Below, in pieces: positions 1 through 6,219 of a stretch of DNA of 6,498 nt. The position numbers and the translations under genes are program-made. The stretch is from Fibrobacter sp. Its GTDB lineage: Bacteria; Fibrobacterota; Fibrobacteria; Fibrobacterales; Fibrobacteraceae. The notes beneath the pieces were generated by a model. The model worked only from the letters and a program-made list of their open reading frames with translations. It ran no database searches and was not told where the DNA came from. Numbering within the stretch: the stretch's first letter is position 1; each line of letters opens with the position of its first letter. The stretch lies in contig JAFWRL010000040.1 in NCBI GenBank assembly GCA_017520105.1, forward strand, positions 1 through 6,498. Reading direction: 5' to 3'.

Positions 1-136
1 CACTCTGTTCCGTTTCTGGGGCAAACACAAACACCTCGGCCACCTGCGAAAGAGCAGACGCCAAAGAACGCATATAGGCGCTTTCTACCCCATCATCATT
101 GACTATCAGGACACGTGTTTTTAAGTTGTTTTGCAT
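1..136 (-). CDS. surE: 5'/3'-nucleotidase SurE, N-terminal part (runs off the window)
   Basis: Only the first 45 codons are in the window; the gene continues past position 1. The translation has an N-terminal beta strand followed by the SurE hallmark at residues 9-16 (VLIVNDDG), whose two Asp residues bind the catalytic metal in this family. A helix and second strand lead to VFVFAPETEQS at residues 35-45, matching the usual 'VVAPxxxxSG' block. SurE is a metal-dependent phosphatase that removes phosphate from nucleoside 5'- and 3'-monophosphates (stationary-phase survival protein E). The ATG at 134-136 is chosen because it gives the usual family N-terminus and no start codon lies between it and the upstream gene's stop. 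A GGAG lies only one base before the ATG, so the ribosome site is poor. The gene starts 32 bp after the stop of the upstream gene and may be co-transcribed with it. Confidence 0.88.
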   Translation of the reverse strand, partial: MQNNLKTRVLIVNDDGVESAYMRSLASALSQVAEVFVFAPETEQS

Positions 137-168
137 GCTCCGGCAAAGATAGAAAAATTCGCCAAAAG

Positions 169-549
169 CTACCGTTTTTCGCAACCTTTTTCAAGCGTTT
201 TTAGCAGGGAATCAAGGCGTGAAGTAAACATTTCAGCCCCCTTGTCGCACAAGTGATCGTAATCAGCAGCAACATCACCGACATAATCATGATTCCCCAT
301 TTTATTCTCGTCCATCAAGACAAAATTTTCGTTCTCTTCAGCTATTTTTTCAATGCGTTGAATAAGCATTTCCGCCGTGGAGCGACGCATACCACAACGG
401 CCATAACTACCGGTATTTTTGTAATAGGGACTTAGCGGGAAAATGACACCAACGACAACCACATTTTTCCTTTTGGCGATATCCAAAATTTGGCCCAACT
501 CCGCATAATTGGACTCGTAACGAGTATCGTCATTGTTCCAAGTGCTATC
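169..549 (-). pseudogene. Severed C-terminal part of the TIGR02171-type lipoprotein (SGNH-like block V)
   Basis: These 126 codons are in the same frame as the upstream open frame, separated from it only by the TAA at 550-552, and end at TAG 169-171. Read through, the product would be about 910 residues, the size I recall for TIGR02171 proteins. The segment contains NVVVVGVIFPLSP (residues 813-825 of the full frame), FVLMDENKMGNHDY (860-873) and DYDHLCDKGAEMFTSRL (880-896). The last resembles SGNH block V, with Asp880 and His883 in the DxxH arrangement. The only start that could be used here (TTG at 496-498) lies inside the domain with no usable ribosome site: a GGAG abuts it directly. Independent translation is therefore unlikely. 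Either the gene is a recent pseudogene, the stop is a sequence error, or the stop is read through. Confidence 0.8.
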
Positions 550-2901
550 TTACTGAATTTCAACGTAACCCGTTCCGTTAGAGCCCCAATCGTTCGTACA
601 AGTTCTAGGAATCCATCCTCTACGCATACGCATTTCCATAAGCTCTTTATCCTTATCGGCATTTGCAATTTCCTCCACGCGGTTCACAAACAAGCTATCG
701 ACACCATCAGGCCAATATTCATGATTTGCATCATACACGAATCCAAGCGCATTTCCTCGATTCACGTTAACAGAACCCATGGGATCGTACTCGTTCCAAA
801 GATCAAAATCAAGCCCAATAACCAAGTACTTCAAATTTTTCAAATGCAACGAAATATAAGTCTCATAAAGAAATTCTTCGCAATGCATATCGCAGGGAAT
901 AGTCGCCATATTTAACGCAAACGAACTTAATTCATCGGCAATAGCGCTATGCAGCATGCGAGAATTCCCTAAGCATACCACCTCCACCGAATCGCGATAC
1001 TTCCAAAAGAGCGACATTTTTTGCGGCAATATTTTCCAATACTGTCCAAGTTCCGCATAATAAACACCAAGGCTATCAAAATTCCAGGACGTTTCGCCAT
1101 AAGAGCGTTTGCCAGTCCACAAAGCCGGATGCAACAAGTCTTCGCCTTCAACAAGAGGCAACACATCCCCCGTATTCACATTGACTAAAACGATTTTTCG
1201 ATGATTTCCGTTCGCATCGACAAGCGTTGCAACAAAAACCGAATCCGAGTTTGCAATCCATTCCGTATGGTCAAAAGAATACCCCGCAGGCGATGCCACA
1301 GATTTTATTAGTTTACCAGTACTATCAGCTATCAAGACTCGTTCATGTACTCGATAAGATTCACCAACAAAATCACGTCCTGTTTTTCCACTAAAATCAA
1401 GGAATAAAACATTATTCGCACCGCCATGACTTAGTGAAACATTGCACGCCTGGATTCCATCGTACCAAACTTCATTTTCTCCATTAACGTTCGCACGCAA
1501 AAGAGTGGAGCCCGTTACGGCAAGGCGGTTATTTTTCGCAACTCCTCCGTGATACGCACCATCGAAAAGCATTTCGGGCTTGCCGAATCTTTCATGTTCA
1601 CCCGCTTCCGAAAAACGCACTTGCCAAGTTCCGCGTTTCAAAAAGTCAGATTCATCCTTATTGTTCCCGGCATCCGTCACATAGACAAGAGCGGTATCGC
1701 CATTTTCCAGCACACGCCATCGCGGAATCGCAGCCGATTCCACGGGCAAAATTTGTTCGTTACCAGATTCGCCAAGAGACCGCACATAGACTTTTGCGTT
1801 TCCAGAAATTCCCTCCATACCCGTGGTGTATGCGACAAACTTTCCATCCGGCGAAACATCGGGATGATACCCGCCACTGACTTTAGCATCTACAACAGAA
1901 CGCACCGCATCATCAAAATTGACATAGACCTGATGTTCCGTTACGCCATCCCGAAAAACCAACTTGGAATGTTGCGCCCCTACAAAATCATTGACCGTTC
2001 TAGAATTAGCCAGCAACGAATAGCCAACAACGTTTTGAGAGCCTTCCGAATTGAGGTACGTGGGTTCAGGAATTGCGCCAAAAGCCAAACGAAAACCGAC
2101 ATAATCCGATTTCGACGAAGACGTTACCGTATAGACATCATCTCTATTGTACAATCGCATAGAAGACGCTCCATTACGGAAACTACCCCCTTTCAAAATT
2201 CGCTCATCCAAACCATTCACCACCTTGCCACCGACAAAGTCGTTCACGCCTTCTCCACGAAAACGGACTTTCAAATCATTGACCCATTCTGCAGCGTTCC
2301 CCGCCATATCGCAAAGCCCGTTCTTTCCCACTTTCGAAGTGCATACCGGGTGCAGTTCGTAATTTGAATTTTGACTATTCCAACTCTCTTCGGGATTCCA
2401 GTCCAAACTTGCCGCATAAATCCATTCCGCTTCGGTCGGCAAACGATAAGCATTCACTTCAGGGCGAAACACCAGACCATCCAAACCCACGCATGAACCG
2501 CCATTATCAAAAACCGCCGAAGTATAGGAATACGCAGAATCGAAGCCTTCCGCCACGCTGCGCCGATTACTATACAGGATCGCATCAAAAAAAGTCACAT
2601 CCGTCGCAGGCAAGGAATCCGCGCAACTCAGCCCCATTTCTTTGCACGTCACTTCATGATTTCCAATCCAGAAATCATAATCGAAACGAGACTCCATCAT
2701 CGGGCGAGCGCTTATTGCAGCCATAGAATCGTTCGTTCCCAAAGACACAGACATTTCCTTGGAACGAATCAGCGAAAAATCTTTCAAGTTCAGCGATTCC
2801 AAATAATCCGCATCTTGGGAATCCGATGAAAAATCTTTTTCCGAACAACCACACAAGACAAAAAACAACACAAATATCAATAGCGAGCCAAGAACATTCA
2901 T
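550..2901 (-). CDS. TIGR02171-type lipoprotein (FGE-like, beta-propeller and SGNH-like domains), truncated by an in-frame stop
   Basis: This is a 783-residue open frame. Residues 1-19 form a lipoprotein signal with lipobox LCGC (Cys19), followed by Ser, which suggests an outer-membrane lipoprotein. Residues about 40-275 resemble formylglycine-generating-enzyme/sulfatase-modifying-factor domains: YRLPTEAEW (152-160), GLCDMAGNAAEWVND (195-209), LKGGSF (236-241) and YVGFRLAF (267-274). The C-terminal Cys pair of true FGE enzymes is missing, so this domain is probably not catalytic. Residues about 300-590 contain TolB/PD40-like propeller strands (HPDVSPDGKFVAYTT, 346-360). From about residue 638, VEVVCLGNSRMLHSA looks like block I of an SGNH hydrolase-like domain, but the frame stops before that domain ends. 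The order and size match the Fibrobacter paralogous family TIGR02171, whose function is unknown. The ATG at 2901 fits the signal peptide but has no Shine-Dalgarno. Surface localisation is inferred. Confidence 0.85.
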   Translation of the reverse strand: MNVLGSLLIFVLFFVLCGCSEKDFSSDSQDADYLESLNLKDFSLIRSKEMSVSLGTNDSMAAISARPMMESRFDYDFWIGNHEVTCKEMGLSCADSLPATDVTFFDAILYSNRRSVAEGFDSAYSYTSAVFDNGGSCVGLDGLVFRPEVNAYRLPTEAEWIYAASLDWNPEESWNSQNSNYELHPVCTSKVGKNGLCDMAGNAAEWVNDLKVRFRGEGVNDFVGGKVVNGLDERILKGGSFRNGASSMRLYNRDDVYTVTSSSKSDYVGFRLAFGAIPEPTYLNSEGSQNVVGYSLLANSRTVNDFVGAQHSKLVFRDGVTEHQVYVNFDDAVRSVVDAKVSGGYHPDVSPDGKFVAYTTGMEGISGNAKVYVRSLGESGNEQILPVESAAIPRWRVLENGDTALVYVTDAGNNKDESDFLKRGTWQVRFSEAGEHERFGKPEMLFDGAYHGGVAKNNRLAVTGSTLLRANVNGENEVWYDGIQACNVSLSHGGANNVLFLDFSGKTGRDFVGESYRVHERVLIADSTGKLIKSVASPAGYSFDHTEWIANSDSVFVATLVDANGNHRKIVLVNVNTGDVLPLVEGEDLLHPALWTGKRSYGETSWNFDSLGVYYAELGQYWKILPQKMSLFWKYRDSVEVVCLGNSRMLHSAIADELSSFALNMATIPCDMHCEEFLYETYISLHLKNLKYLVIGLDFDLWNEYDPMGSVNVNRGNALGFVYDANHEYWPDGVDSLFVNRVEEIANADKDKELMEMRMRRGWIPRTCTNDWGSNGTGYVEIQ

Positions 2902-2919
2902 ACTAATAAAATATATAAA

Positions 2920-2941
2920 AGCCCGGCAAAATTACCGGGCT
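2920..2941 (-). terminator. Rho-independent-like hairpin after the 159-residue lipoprotein gene
   Basis: A perfect 7-bp GC-rich stem (AGCCCGG / CCGGGCT) with an 8-base loop. On the minus strand it is followed by a U-rich run, TTTTATATATTTTATT. It lies 36 bp after the stop of the upstream lipoprotein gene, so it is best read as that gene's terminator. It ends only 18 bp before the ATG of the TIGR02171-type gene, so it would also sit in that gene's 5' leader if transcription reads through. Confidence 0.72.
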
Positions 2942-2977
2942 GATTTCAATTCTTTTAATCTTTACGAGAGATGTTCC

Positions 2978-3457
2978 TTATTTCGGGAAACCAGGAGGAA
3001 GAGTAGATTCCGGATTAGCAGGCCTCATTGTATTCACGGGCTCAACATACGTGAAACTAGACGCATTTGCATCTGCATTATCAGGCTTCTGCGTACTTTC
3101 TTCAGGACCCAATTGAGACATGGCAGACTCCCAACGAGCGGCTTCGTTCACATCCATCGGCTTGTATTTCAAACCGATTCCCCAATATGAGCAAGAATAA
3201 GAAGCACCCGATGCCGATTCTTCCATCAAGATATCAACAACTTTATCCATGCCCTCTTTTACACGAGCATGATGAATAAAATTATTGACATCGCAGCGTT
3301 TATCCTCTTTAAAAGTTATTTTCCCTGCATACTCGGCCTTGAAAGCGCTATAAACAACGATTCTTTCTTTCATTAATTTAGCTTCGCTGACCGTTGAATT
3401 GGTAGCACAACCAAAAAGCAGGAATGCTGCGGATAGCATCGGAATGATTTTTTTCAT
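2978..3457 (-). CDS. Small lipoprotein of unknown function, 159 residues
   Basis: Function not recognised. Residues 1-17 form a lipoprotein signal (MKKIIPMLSAAFLLFGC, Cys17 acylated). The next stretch includes ERIVVYSAFKAEYAGKI (31-47), Cys55, and DILMEESASGASYSCSYWG (75-93, with Cys89). After about residue 115 there is a polar tail ending in a Pro-rich LPPGFPK. Cys55 and Cys89 could form a disulfide. The pattern of a strand, a Cys, then a helix with a 'GA' turn before another Cys faintly recalls DUF4156/RcsF-type envelope lipoproteins, but I would not assign it. The start at 3457 is chosen over an ATG at 3484 because a GAGGG sits 7 bases before it and it gives a clean signal peptide. It lies downstream of the SpoU gene on the same strand, but an AT-rich gap of 111 bp and a downstream terminator suggest its own transcript. 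Confidence 0.85.
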   Translation of the reverse strand: MKKIIPMLSAAFLLFGCATNSTVSEAKLMKERIVVYSAFKAEYAGKITFKEDKRCDVNNFIHHARVKEGMDKVVDILMEESASGASYSCSYWGIGLKYKPMDVNEAARWESAMSQLGPEESTQKPDNADANASSFTYVEPVNTMRPANPESTLPPGFPK

Positions 3458-3464
3458 TAAATAA

Positions 3465-3469
3465 CCCTC
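3465..3469 (-). promoter_or_regulatory. Shine-Dalgarno site of the 159-residue lipoprotein gene
   Basis: GAGGG on the minus strand, 7 bases before the ATG at 3455-3457. It decides the start: the longer frame beginning at 3484 would place this site inside the coding region. It is the only well-spaced Shine-Dalgarno in the window; the other genes lack one or have a badly spaced one. Confidence 0.7.
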
Positions 3470-3483
3470 ATTATAAATGAACA

Positions 3484-3552
3484 TGCATAATCTAATTTTT
3501 TAATCCGCTCTTATTTGTAACAAATTTGTAATTTTTTTTCAAAAAAAAAATT
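3484..3552 (-). promoter_or_regulatory. AT-rich upstream region with TTACAAA direct repeats and a poly-A/T hairpin
   Basis: This region lies between the SpoU gene and the lipoprotein gene. On the minus strand TTACAAA occurs twice (3525-3531 and 3514-3520), offset by 11 bp, about one helical turn, and overlapping a 10-bp palindrome ACAAATTTGT (3520-3529). Upstream of it, 3530-3539 and 3543-3552 form a perfect 10-bp all-AT hairpin (A2T8 / A8T2). A weak -10-like GATTAT lies near 3486-3491. The A/T tracts could act as an UP element for the lipoprotein promoter, as a terminator for the SpoU gene, or both. No exact promoter can be fixed by eye. Confidence 0.35.
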
Positions 3553-3568
3553 TTCGTTTATTAAAAAA

Positions 3569-4321
3569 TTAGCCTTTGGCACTTCTCAAGCAGAACGCCA
3601 TAATCGCAAAAGCGCCAGCCACGTTCATGCTAGCCTTGCGCCCTGCCATAGGAATCGTGACCTTCATGGTCGCTTCGGCCATGATTTCCGGAGCGATGCC
3701 GAGTTCTTCGTTGCCAAGCACAATCAAGCCCTTTTCGGGCCACTTCACATCGTTTATGCTCGGAATGTCTTCGCCAGTTTCAAGAGCGATGATTTCGTAT
3801 CCGTTTTCCTTGTGATACTTGATGCAATCGAACGGACTTTCCCAGCGTTTGATGGGAATCCACTCCTGGCATCCGCGGGCGGCGCTCTTGACCGTCACAT
3901 GATCGGGGTTGCAACTGTAGCCGCTGAGGTGAACGCCTTCCAGCCCAAAGCAATCCGTGCTGCGAATGATGGAGCCAACGTTAAACGCGCTGCGGAGGTT
4001 ATGGACGAGAACAGCAAACGGAATCGGCTTTTCATTCGCGACTTCGCGGTCACCGGGTTCCTGCTCCAAGTACACATCGCGTTCAAAGCCAAGACCCGCT
4101 CGAGTGCGGAACGTCTTGTACAAGTCAATCATCTGAGCCTGGTTCTTTCCGGTCAAGCGTTCAGATTCCGGCAAGTGCAGCCATTCGGCGTACGTCTCGA
4201 ATTCACGACGCGCACGAGGCACATCGTCGCCCAACTGCAAAATGATGACGCGTAAAAGCTCAGCGAGCCTCTTGAATTTCGAAGGCTCCTTCATCGCTAA
4301 AAATTTCGGTTCGGTGTACAT
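3569..4321 (-). CDS. SpoU/TrmH-family RNA 2'-O-ribose methyltransferase
   Basis: A 250-residue protein with all three SPOUT motifs of the SpoU class. Motif 1 is HNLRSAFNVGSIIRST (107-122) with the conserved Asn, Asn and Arg; motif 2 is LIVLGNEELGI (199-209); motif 3 is TIPMAGRKASMNVAGAFAI (222-240). These form the trefoil-knot S-adenosylmethionine site in the family, which methylates ribose 2'-OH groups in tRNA or rRNA in the cytoplasm. Residues about 10-95 form a mostly helical N-terminal extension, presumably for RNA binding. The target nucleoside cannot be told from sequence. The frame is open back to an ATG at 4384, but the first 21 codons of that version run through repetitive, intergenic-looking DNA. 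I prefer the ATG at 4321; an ATG at 4294 is also possible. No Shine-Dalgarno is visible. It may follow the propeller gene on one transcript (77-bp gap). Confidence 0.88.
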   Translation of the reverse strand: MYTEPKFLAMKEPSKFKRLAELLRVIILQLGDDVPRARREFETYAEWLHLPESERLTGKNQAQMIDLYKTFRTRAGLGFERDVYLEQEPGDREVANEKPIPFAVLVHNLRSAFNVGSIIRSTDCFGLEGVHLSGYSCNPDHVTVKSAARGCQEWIPIKRWESPFDCIKYHKENGYEIIALETGEDIPSINDVKWPEKGLIVLGNEELGIAPEIMAEATMKVTIPMAGRKASMNVAGAFAIMAFCLRSAKG

Positions 4322-4341
4322 TTTTTGAGTTTTAAGTTTCG

Positions 4342-4379
4342 AGTTACTAGAAATGTTCTTATTGAATTCTCTAGTAACT
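4342..4379. repeat. 10-bp perfect inverted repeat, intergenic
   Basis: AGTTACTAGA (4342-4351) and TCTAGTAACT (4370-4379) are perfect reverse complements around an 18-base spacer. Neither strand has a T run after the stem, so it is not a standard intrinsic terminator. It lies between the propeller gene and the SpoU gene and overlaps the start of the adjacent 7-bp tandem repeat. Confidence 0.6.
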
Positions 4380-4403
4380 ACCAACTATTAACTAATAACT
4401 ATT
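4376..4403. repeat. Four 7-bp tandem units of the form AACTANN
   Basis: The units are AACTACC, AACTATT, AACTAAT and AACTATT, contiguous from 4376 to 4403. The repeat overlaps the stop codon (4399-4401) of the propeller gene. With the inverted repeat beside it, this resembles short intergenic repeat DNA and not coding sequence. Confidence 0.6.
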
Positions 4404-5616
4404 TACCAAGCGCCTTCACCGCTTCGGTCAAGCGGTCAATCGCCTTGATAAGTTCATCCATCTTGGCTTCGCTTACGCCGCCAACAGCCTGCACCTGAGC
4501 GGCAGTCGCCGTTGCGGTCTCGGCAGCATTTGCAACAGCCTGTGCGTCTGCCGGAGCCTTACTTTCCGGCAATTTTCCAAACCAGATATCCGGCCAGCGG
4601 TCATTACCACTGTTGTACGTAATACGCGTTGCCGTCTCGACCGGTTCGCCAATCTTCCACAGATAAAGTTCATAGTCGAACAAGTCGTGGTCATGGCCCT
4701 TGTCGGTCGCACCCCACACAAGCCACTTGCCATCCGGCGAGAGGCGCGGGAAATATTCATGACTGCGACGTCCCGGCAAATCCATCAGCTTCACGTTCTT
4801 CGGGATTCCAAAGAAGCCGACCTTTTCCACCTGCTTGCCGTCTTTGGCAGTGAACCACAAGATTTCGCTCGGAGCAGCCGTTCCGCCGTTGCCCGTAGGA
4901 TTCACGCGGTAAAGCTTGGAGCCGTCAAAATTCCAGTCAATCTGGCAACCATCACCGGACTTCGTCCACACGTTCTTCGCCAAGTCCCATACGCCCGTTT
5001 CACGCATCGAACCACGCAGCGTAATCGCCAAATGCTTACCGTCCGGGCTCATGTTCGGTTCCTGCAGAATCACGCCGGACTTTTTGAAAGCCTTTTCGCC
5101 ATCGAGCACGAGCGTTTCCTTTTTGCTGGCGAGGTCCATCGTAAAGACCTTGCCTGCGCGGCTGAACACAATAGACTTGCCATCCGGGCGCCACGTGCCC
5201 CACGTCGCGTTTTCGACAATCTTCGTTTCGTTCGTACCGTCAATACCGACAGTCCACAAGTCCCATTTTTCCGGGTAGTTCGCATCGTTTTCAGGCACCC
5301 ATCCGCCCTTGCTGCGGTTAAAGAGCACCTTCGAGCCATCTGGAGCCACACGCGGGAACCAATCCACATTATTGCTCTTGGTAAGCGCACGGGCATTCGT
5401 CCCGTCCGCATTCATAATCCAGATATCATGGAGCGAATTAACACGGCTTGTCGCCCAGACAATCGCCCCTTCGAGCTTGCCTTTCAACGCATCGAGAGCC
5501 TTCTGTTCTTCGGGAGTCGGATCGACAGAAGCGCCCACCGGAGCACCCTGTGCTGCAAACGCAGAAACGGCCAAAAAGCCAACCGCAGAAATCAACGCAA
5601 ACTTTTTCATATTCAT
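4399..5616 (-). CDS. Exported TolB-like (PD40) beta-propeller protein
   Basis: A 405-residue protein. Residues 1-22 form a Sec signal peptide (basic MNMKK, hydrophobic core, SAFAA before QG). Residues about 35-50 are a charged helix. Residues about 50-348 contain propeller blades with the 'PDGK' turn typical of TolB/WD40-like PD40 repeats: APDGSK (91-96), RPDGK (143-147), SPDGK (190-194), a variant FDGSK (230-234) and SPDGK (293-297). DIWIMNADGTNARALT (64-79) is a classic inter-blade strand pair. After about residue 350 comes an Ala-rich linker, then a short amphipathic helix (MDELIKAIDRLTEAVKAL, 386-403) that could be a coiled coil. No enzymatic motif is seen. It probably acts in the periplasm or at the cell surface as a binding or scaffold protein. 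It differs from TolB itself in lacking the usual N-terminal domain, and no tol-pal genes are nearby. No Shine-Dalgarno precedes the ATG at 5616. Confidence 0.85.
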   Translation of the reverse strand: MNMKKFALISAVGFLAVSAFAAQGAPVGASVDPTPEEQKALDALKGKLEGAIVWATSRVNSLHDIWIMNADGTNARALTKSNNVDWFPRVAPDGSKVLFNRSKGGWVPENDANYPEKWDLWTVGIDGTNETKIVENATWGTWRPDGKSIVFSRAGKVFTMDLASKKETLVLDGEKAFKKSGVILQEPNMSPDGKHLAITLRGSMRETGVWDLAKNVWTKSGDGCQIDWNFDGSKLYRVNPTGNGGTAAPSEILWFTAKDGKQVEKVGFFGIPKNVKLMDLPGRRSHEYFPRLSPDGKWLVWGATDKGHDHDLFDYELYLWKIGEPVETATRITYNSGNDRWPDIWFGKLPESKAPADAQAVANAAETATATAAQVQAVGGVSEAKMDELIKAIDRLTEAVKALGK

Positions 5617-5813
5617 GATTTAAAGATAGTAACACAGAGAAAATCGTGTTGGGAATCACAGTTTCTGCACCCAATCTTTCGGCAATGCGGCAAATAAGGT
5701 TTTTGTAAGATGACTGTACTCACATAGGGAACGCCTAGAGAACATTTATTGCGTTTTCACGCATTTTTCGCAACCGCATAGCGAATTGTCAATATATTTT
5801 TACAACGAGTGGA
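5617..5813. promoter_or_regulatory. Divergent intergenic region
   Basis: A 197-bp non-coding stretch between the minus-strand propeller gene and the plus-strand 120-residue gene, so both promoters should lie here. On the plus strand TATATT (5793-5798) is a possible -10 element that would give a leader of only about 10 bases, without a good -35. On the minus strand TACTAT, just upstream of the propeller ATG, is a similar weak candidate. A short TGCG/CGCA inverted repeat (5750-5753 and 5760-5763) followed by TTTTT is too small to call a terminator. Confidence 0.35.
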
Positions 5814-6176
5814 ATGAATATGAGAGAATTTTTCAAAATACTTGCACTAGCTGGAATTATAGCTACAGCTTGGAACTGCTCCGAAAGTGCAGCGACACAG
5901 AACGCGGCGTCGAAAGACAAAGCGGATTTAGCAGACATCCAGATTCCGCAAAGTATCATCGTGAGCGAGACCAGCTACTTTTACCAGCTCGGCTCGAATC
6001 ACTACGTTATCGCCCCGACATCCATGTCCGTAAGCGACGGCAGAGGGAAAATCATCGGCACATTCAACACCGCCACCGGAGCCATCATGTCACTCTCCGG
6101 CGAAATCATCGCCATCAACCTGGACTTGAGCAAGCTCCCGATTATCACGCCGAAAAATTTGACCATCAAAAACTAG
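5814..6176 (+). CDS. Exported or lipoprotein-like protein of unknown function, 120 residues
   Basis: Function not recognised. Residues 1-22 resemble a lipoprotein signal: MNMREFFK, then the hydrophobic ILALAGIIATA, then WNC with Cys22. The residue before the Cys is Asn, not Gly, Ala or Ser, so lipidation is uncertain; cleavage by an ordinary signal peptidase is the alternative. Residues about 43-120 alternate hydrophobic and polar positions with Gly turns (YQLGSNHYVIAP, GRGKIIGTF, GAIMSLSGEIIAI), suggesting a small beta-rich domain. It ends in NLTIKN. A second ATG at 5820 is an equally good start. This frame is preferred over the longer overlapping plus frame (5786-6298), which is rich in Arg and His and has no signal peptide. 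It starts 197 bp from the divergent propeller gene. Confidence 0.72.
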   Translation: MNMREFFKILALAGIIATAWNCSESAATQNAASKDKADLADIQIPQSIIVSETSYFYQLGSNHYVIAPTSMSVSDGRGKIIGTFNTATGAIMSLSGEIIAINLDLSKLPIITPKNLTIKN

Positions 6177-6199
6177 AGTCCAGTCACAGCGCACGTTCA

Positions 6200-6216
6200 T
6201 TAAATTCTAAATTTAA
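6200..6216. repeat. AT-only inverted repeat between plus-strand genes
   Basis: TTAAATT (6200-6206) and AATTTAA (6210-6216) form a perfect 7-bp stem around CTA. It has no GC pairs and no clear T tail, so termination after the 120-residue gene would be weak. It sits immediately before the ATG at 6220 and might instead affect that gene's translation. Confidence 0.4.
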
Positions 6217-6219
6217 CGC

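Noticed and set aside
169..498. An independent 109-residue gene starting at TTG 498
   Set aside because: It is in the same frame as the upstream gene, begins inside a domain and has no usable ribosome site: the nearest GGAG touches the TTG directly. A severed C-terminus explains it better.
1549..2367. A 272-codon plus-strand open frame
   Set aside because: It is antisense to the TIGR02171-type gene, with no domain and an Arg/Ile/His-rich shadow composition.
2929..2936. TAATTTTG on the minus strand, matching the Bacteroidetes -7 box TAnnTTTG
   Set aside because: It lies in the terminator hairpin loop and there is no -33 TTTG at the proper distance. An eight-base degenerate match in AT-rich DNA is expected by chance.
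4322..4384. A longer N-terminus for the SpoU methyltransferase starting at 4384
   Set aside because: The extra 21 codons are translated from the inverted repeat and heptamer-repeat DNA and look non-coding.
4687..5697. A 336-codon plus-strand open frame
   Set aside because: It is antisense to the well-supported propeller gene, with Arg- and His-rich composition typical of a shadow frame.
5750..5768. A hairpin TGCG/CGCA followed by TTTTT as a terminator
   Set aside because: The stem is only 4 bp, and it lies in the divergent promoter region where no gene ends.
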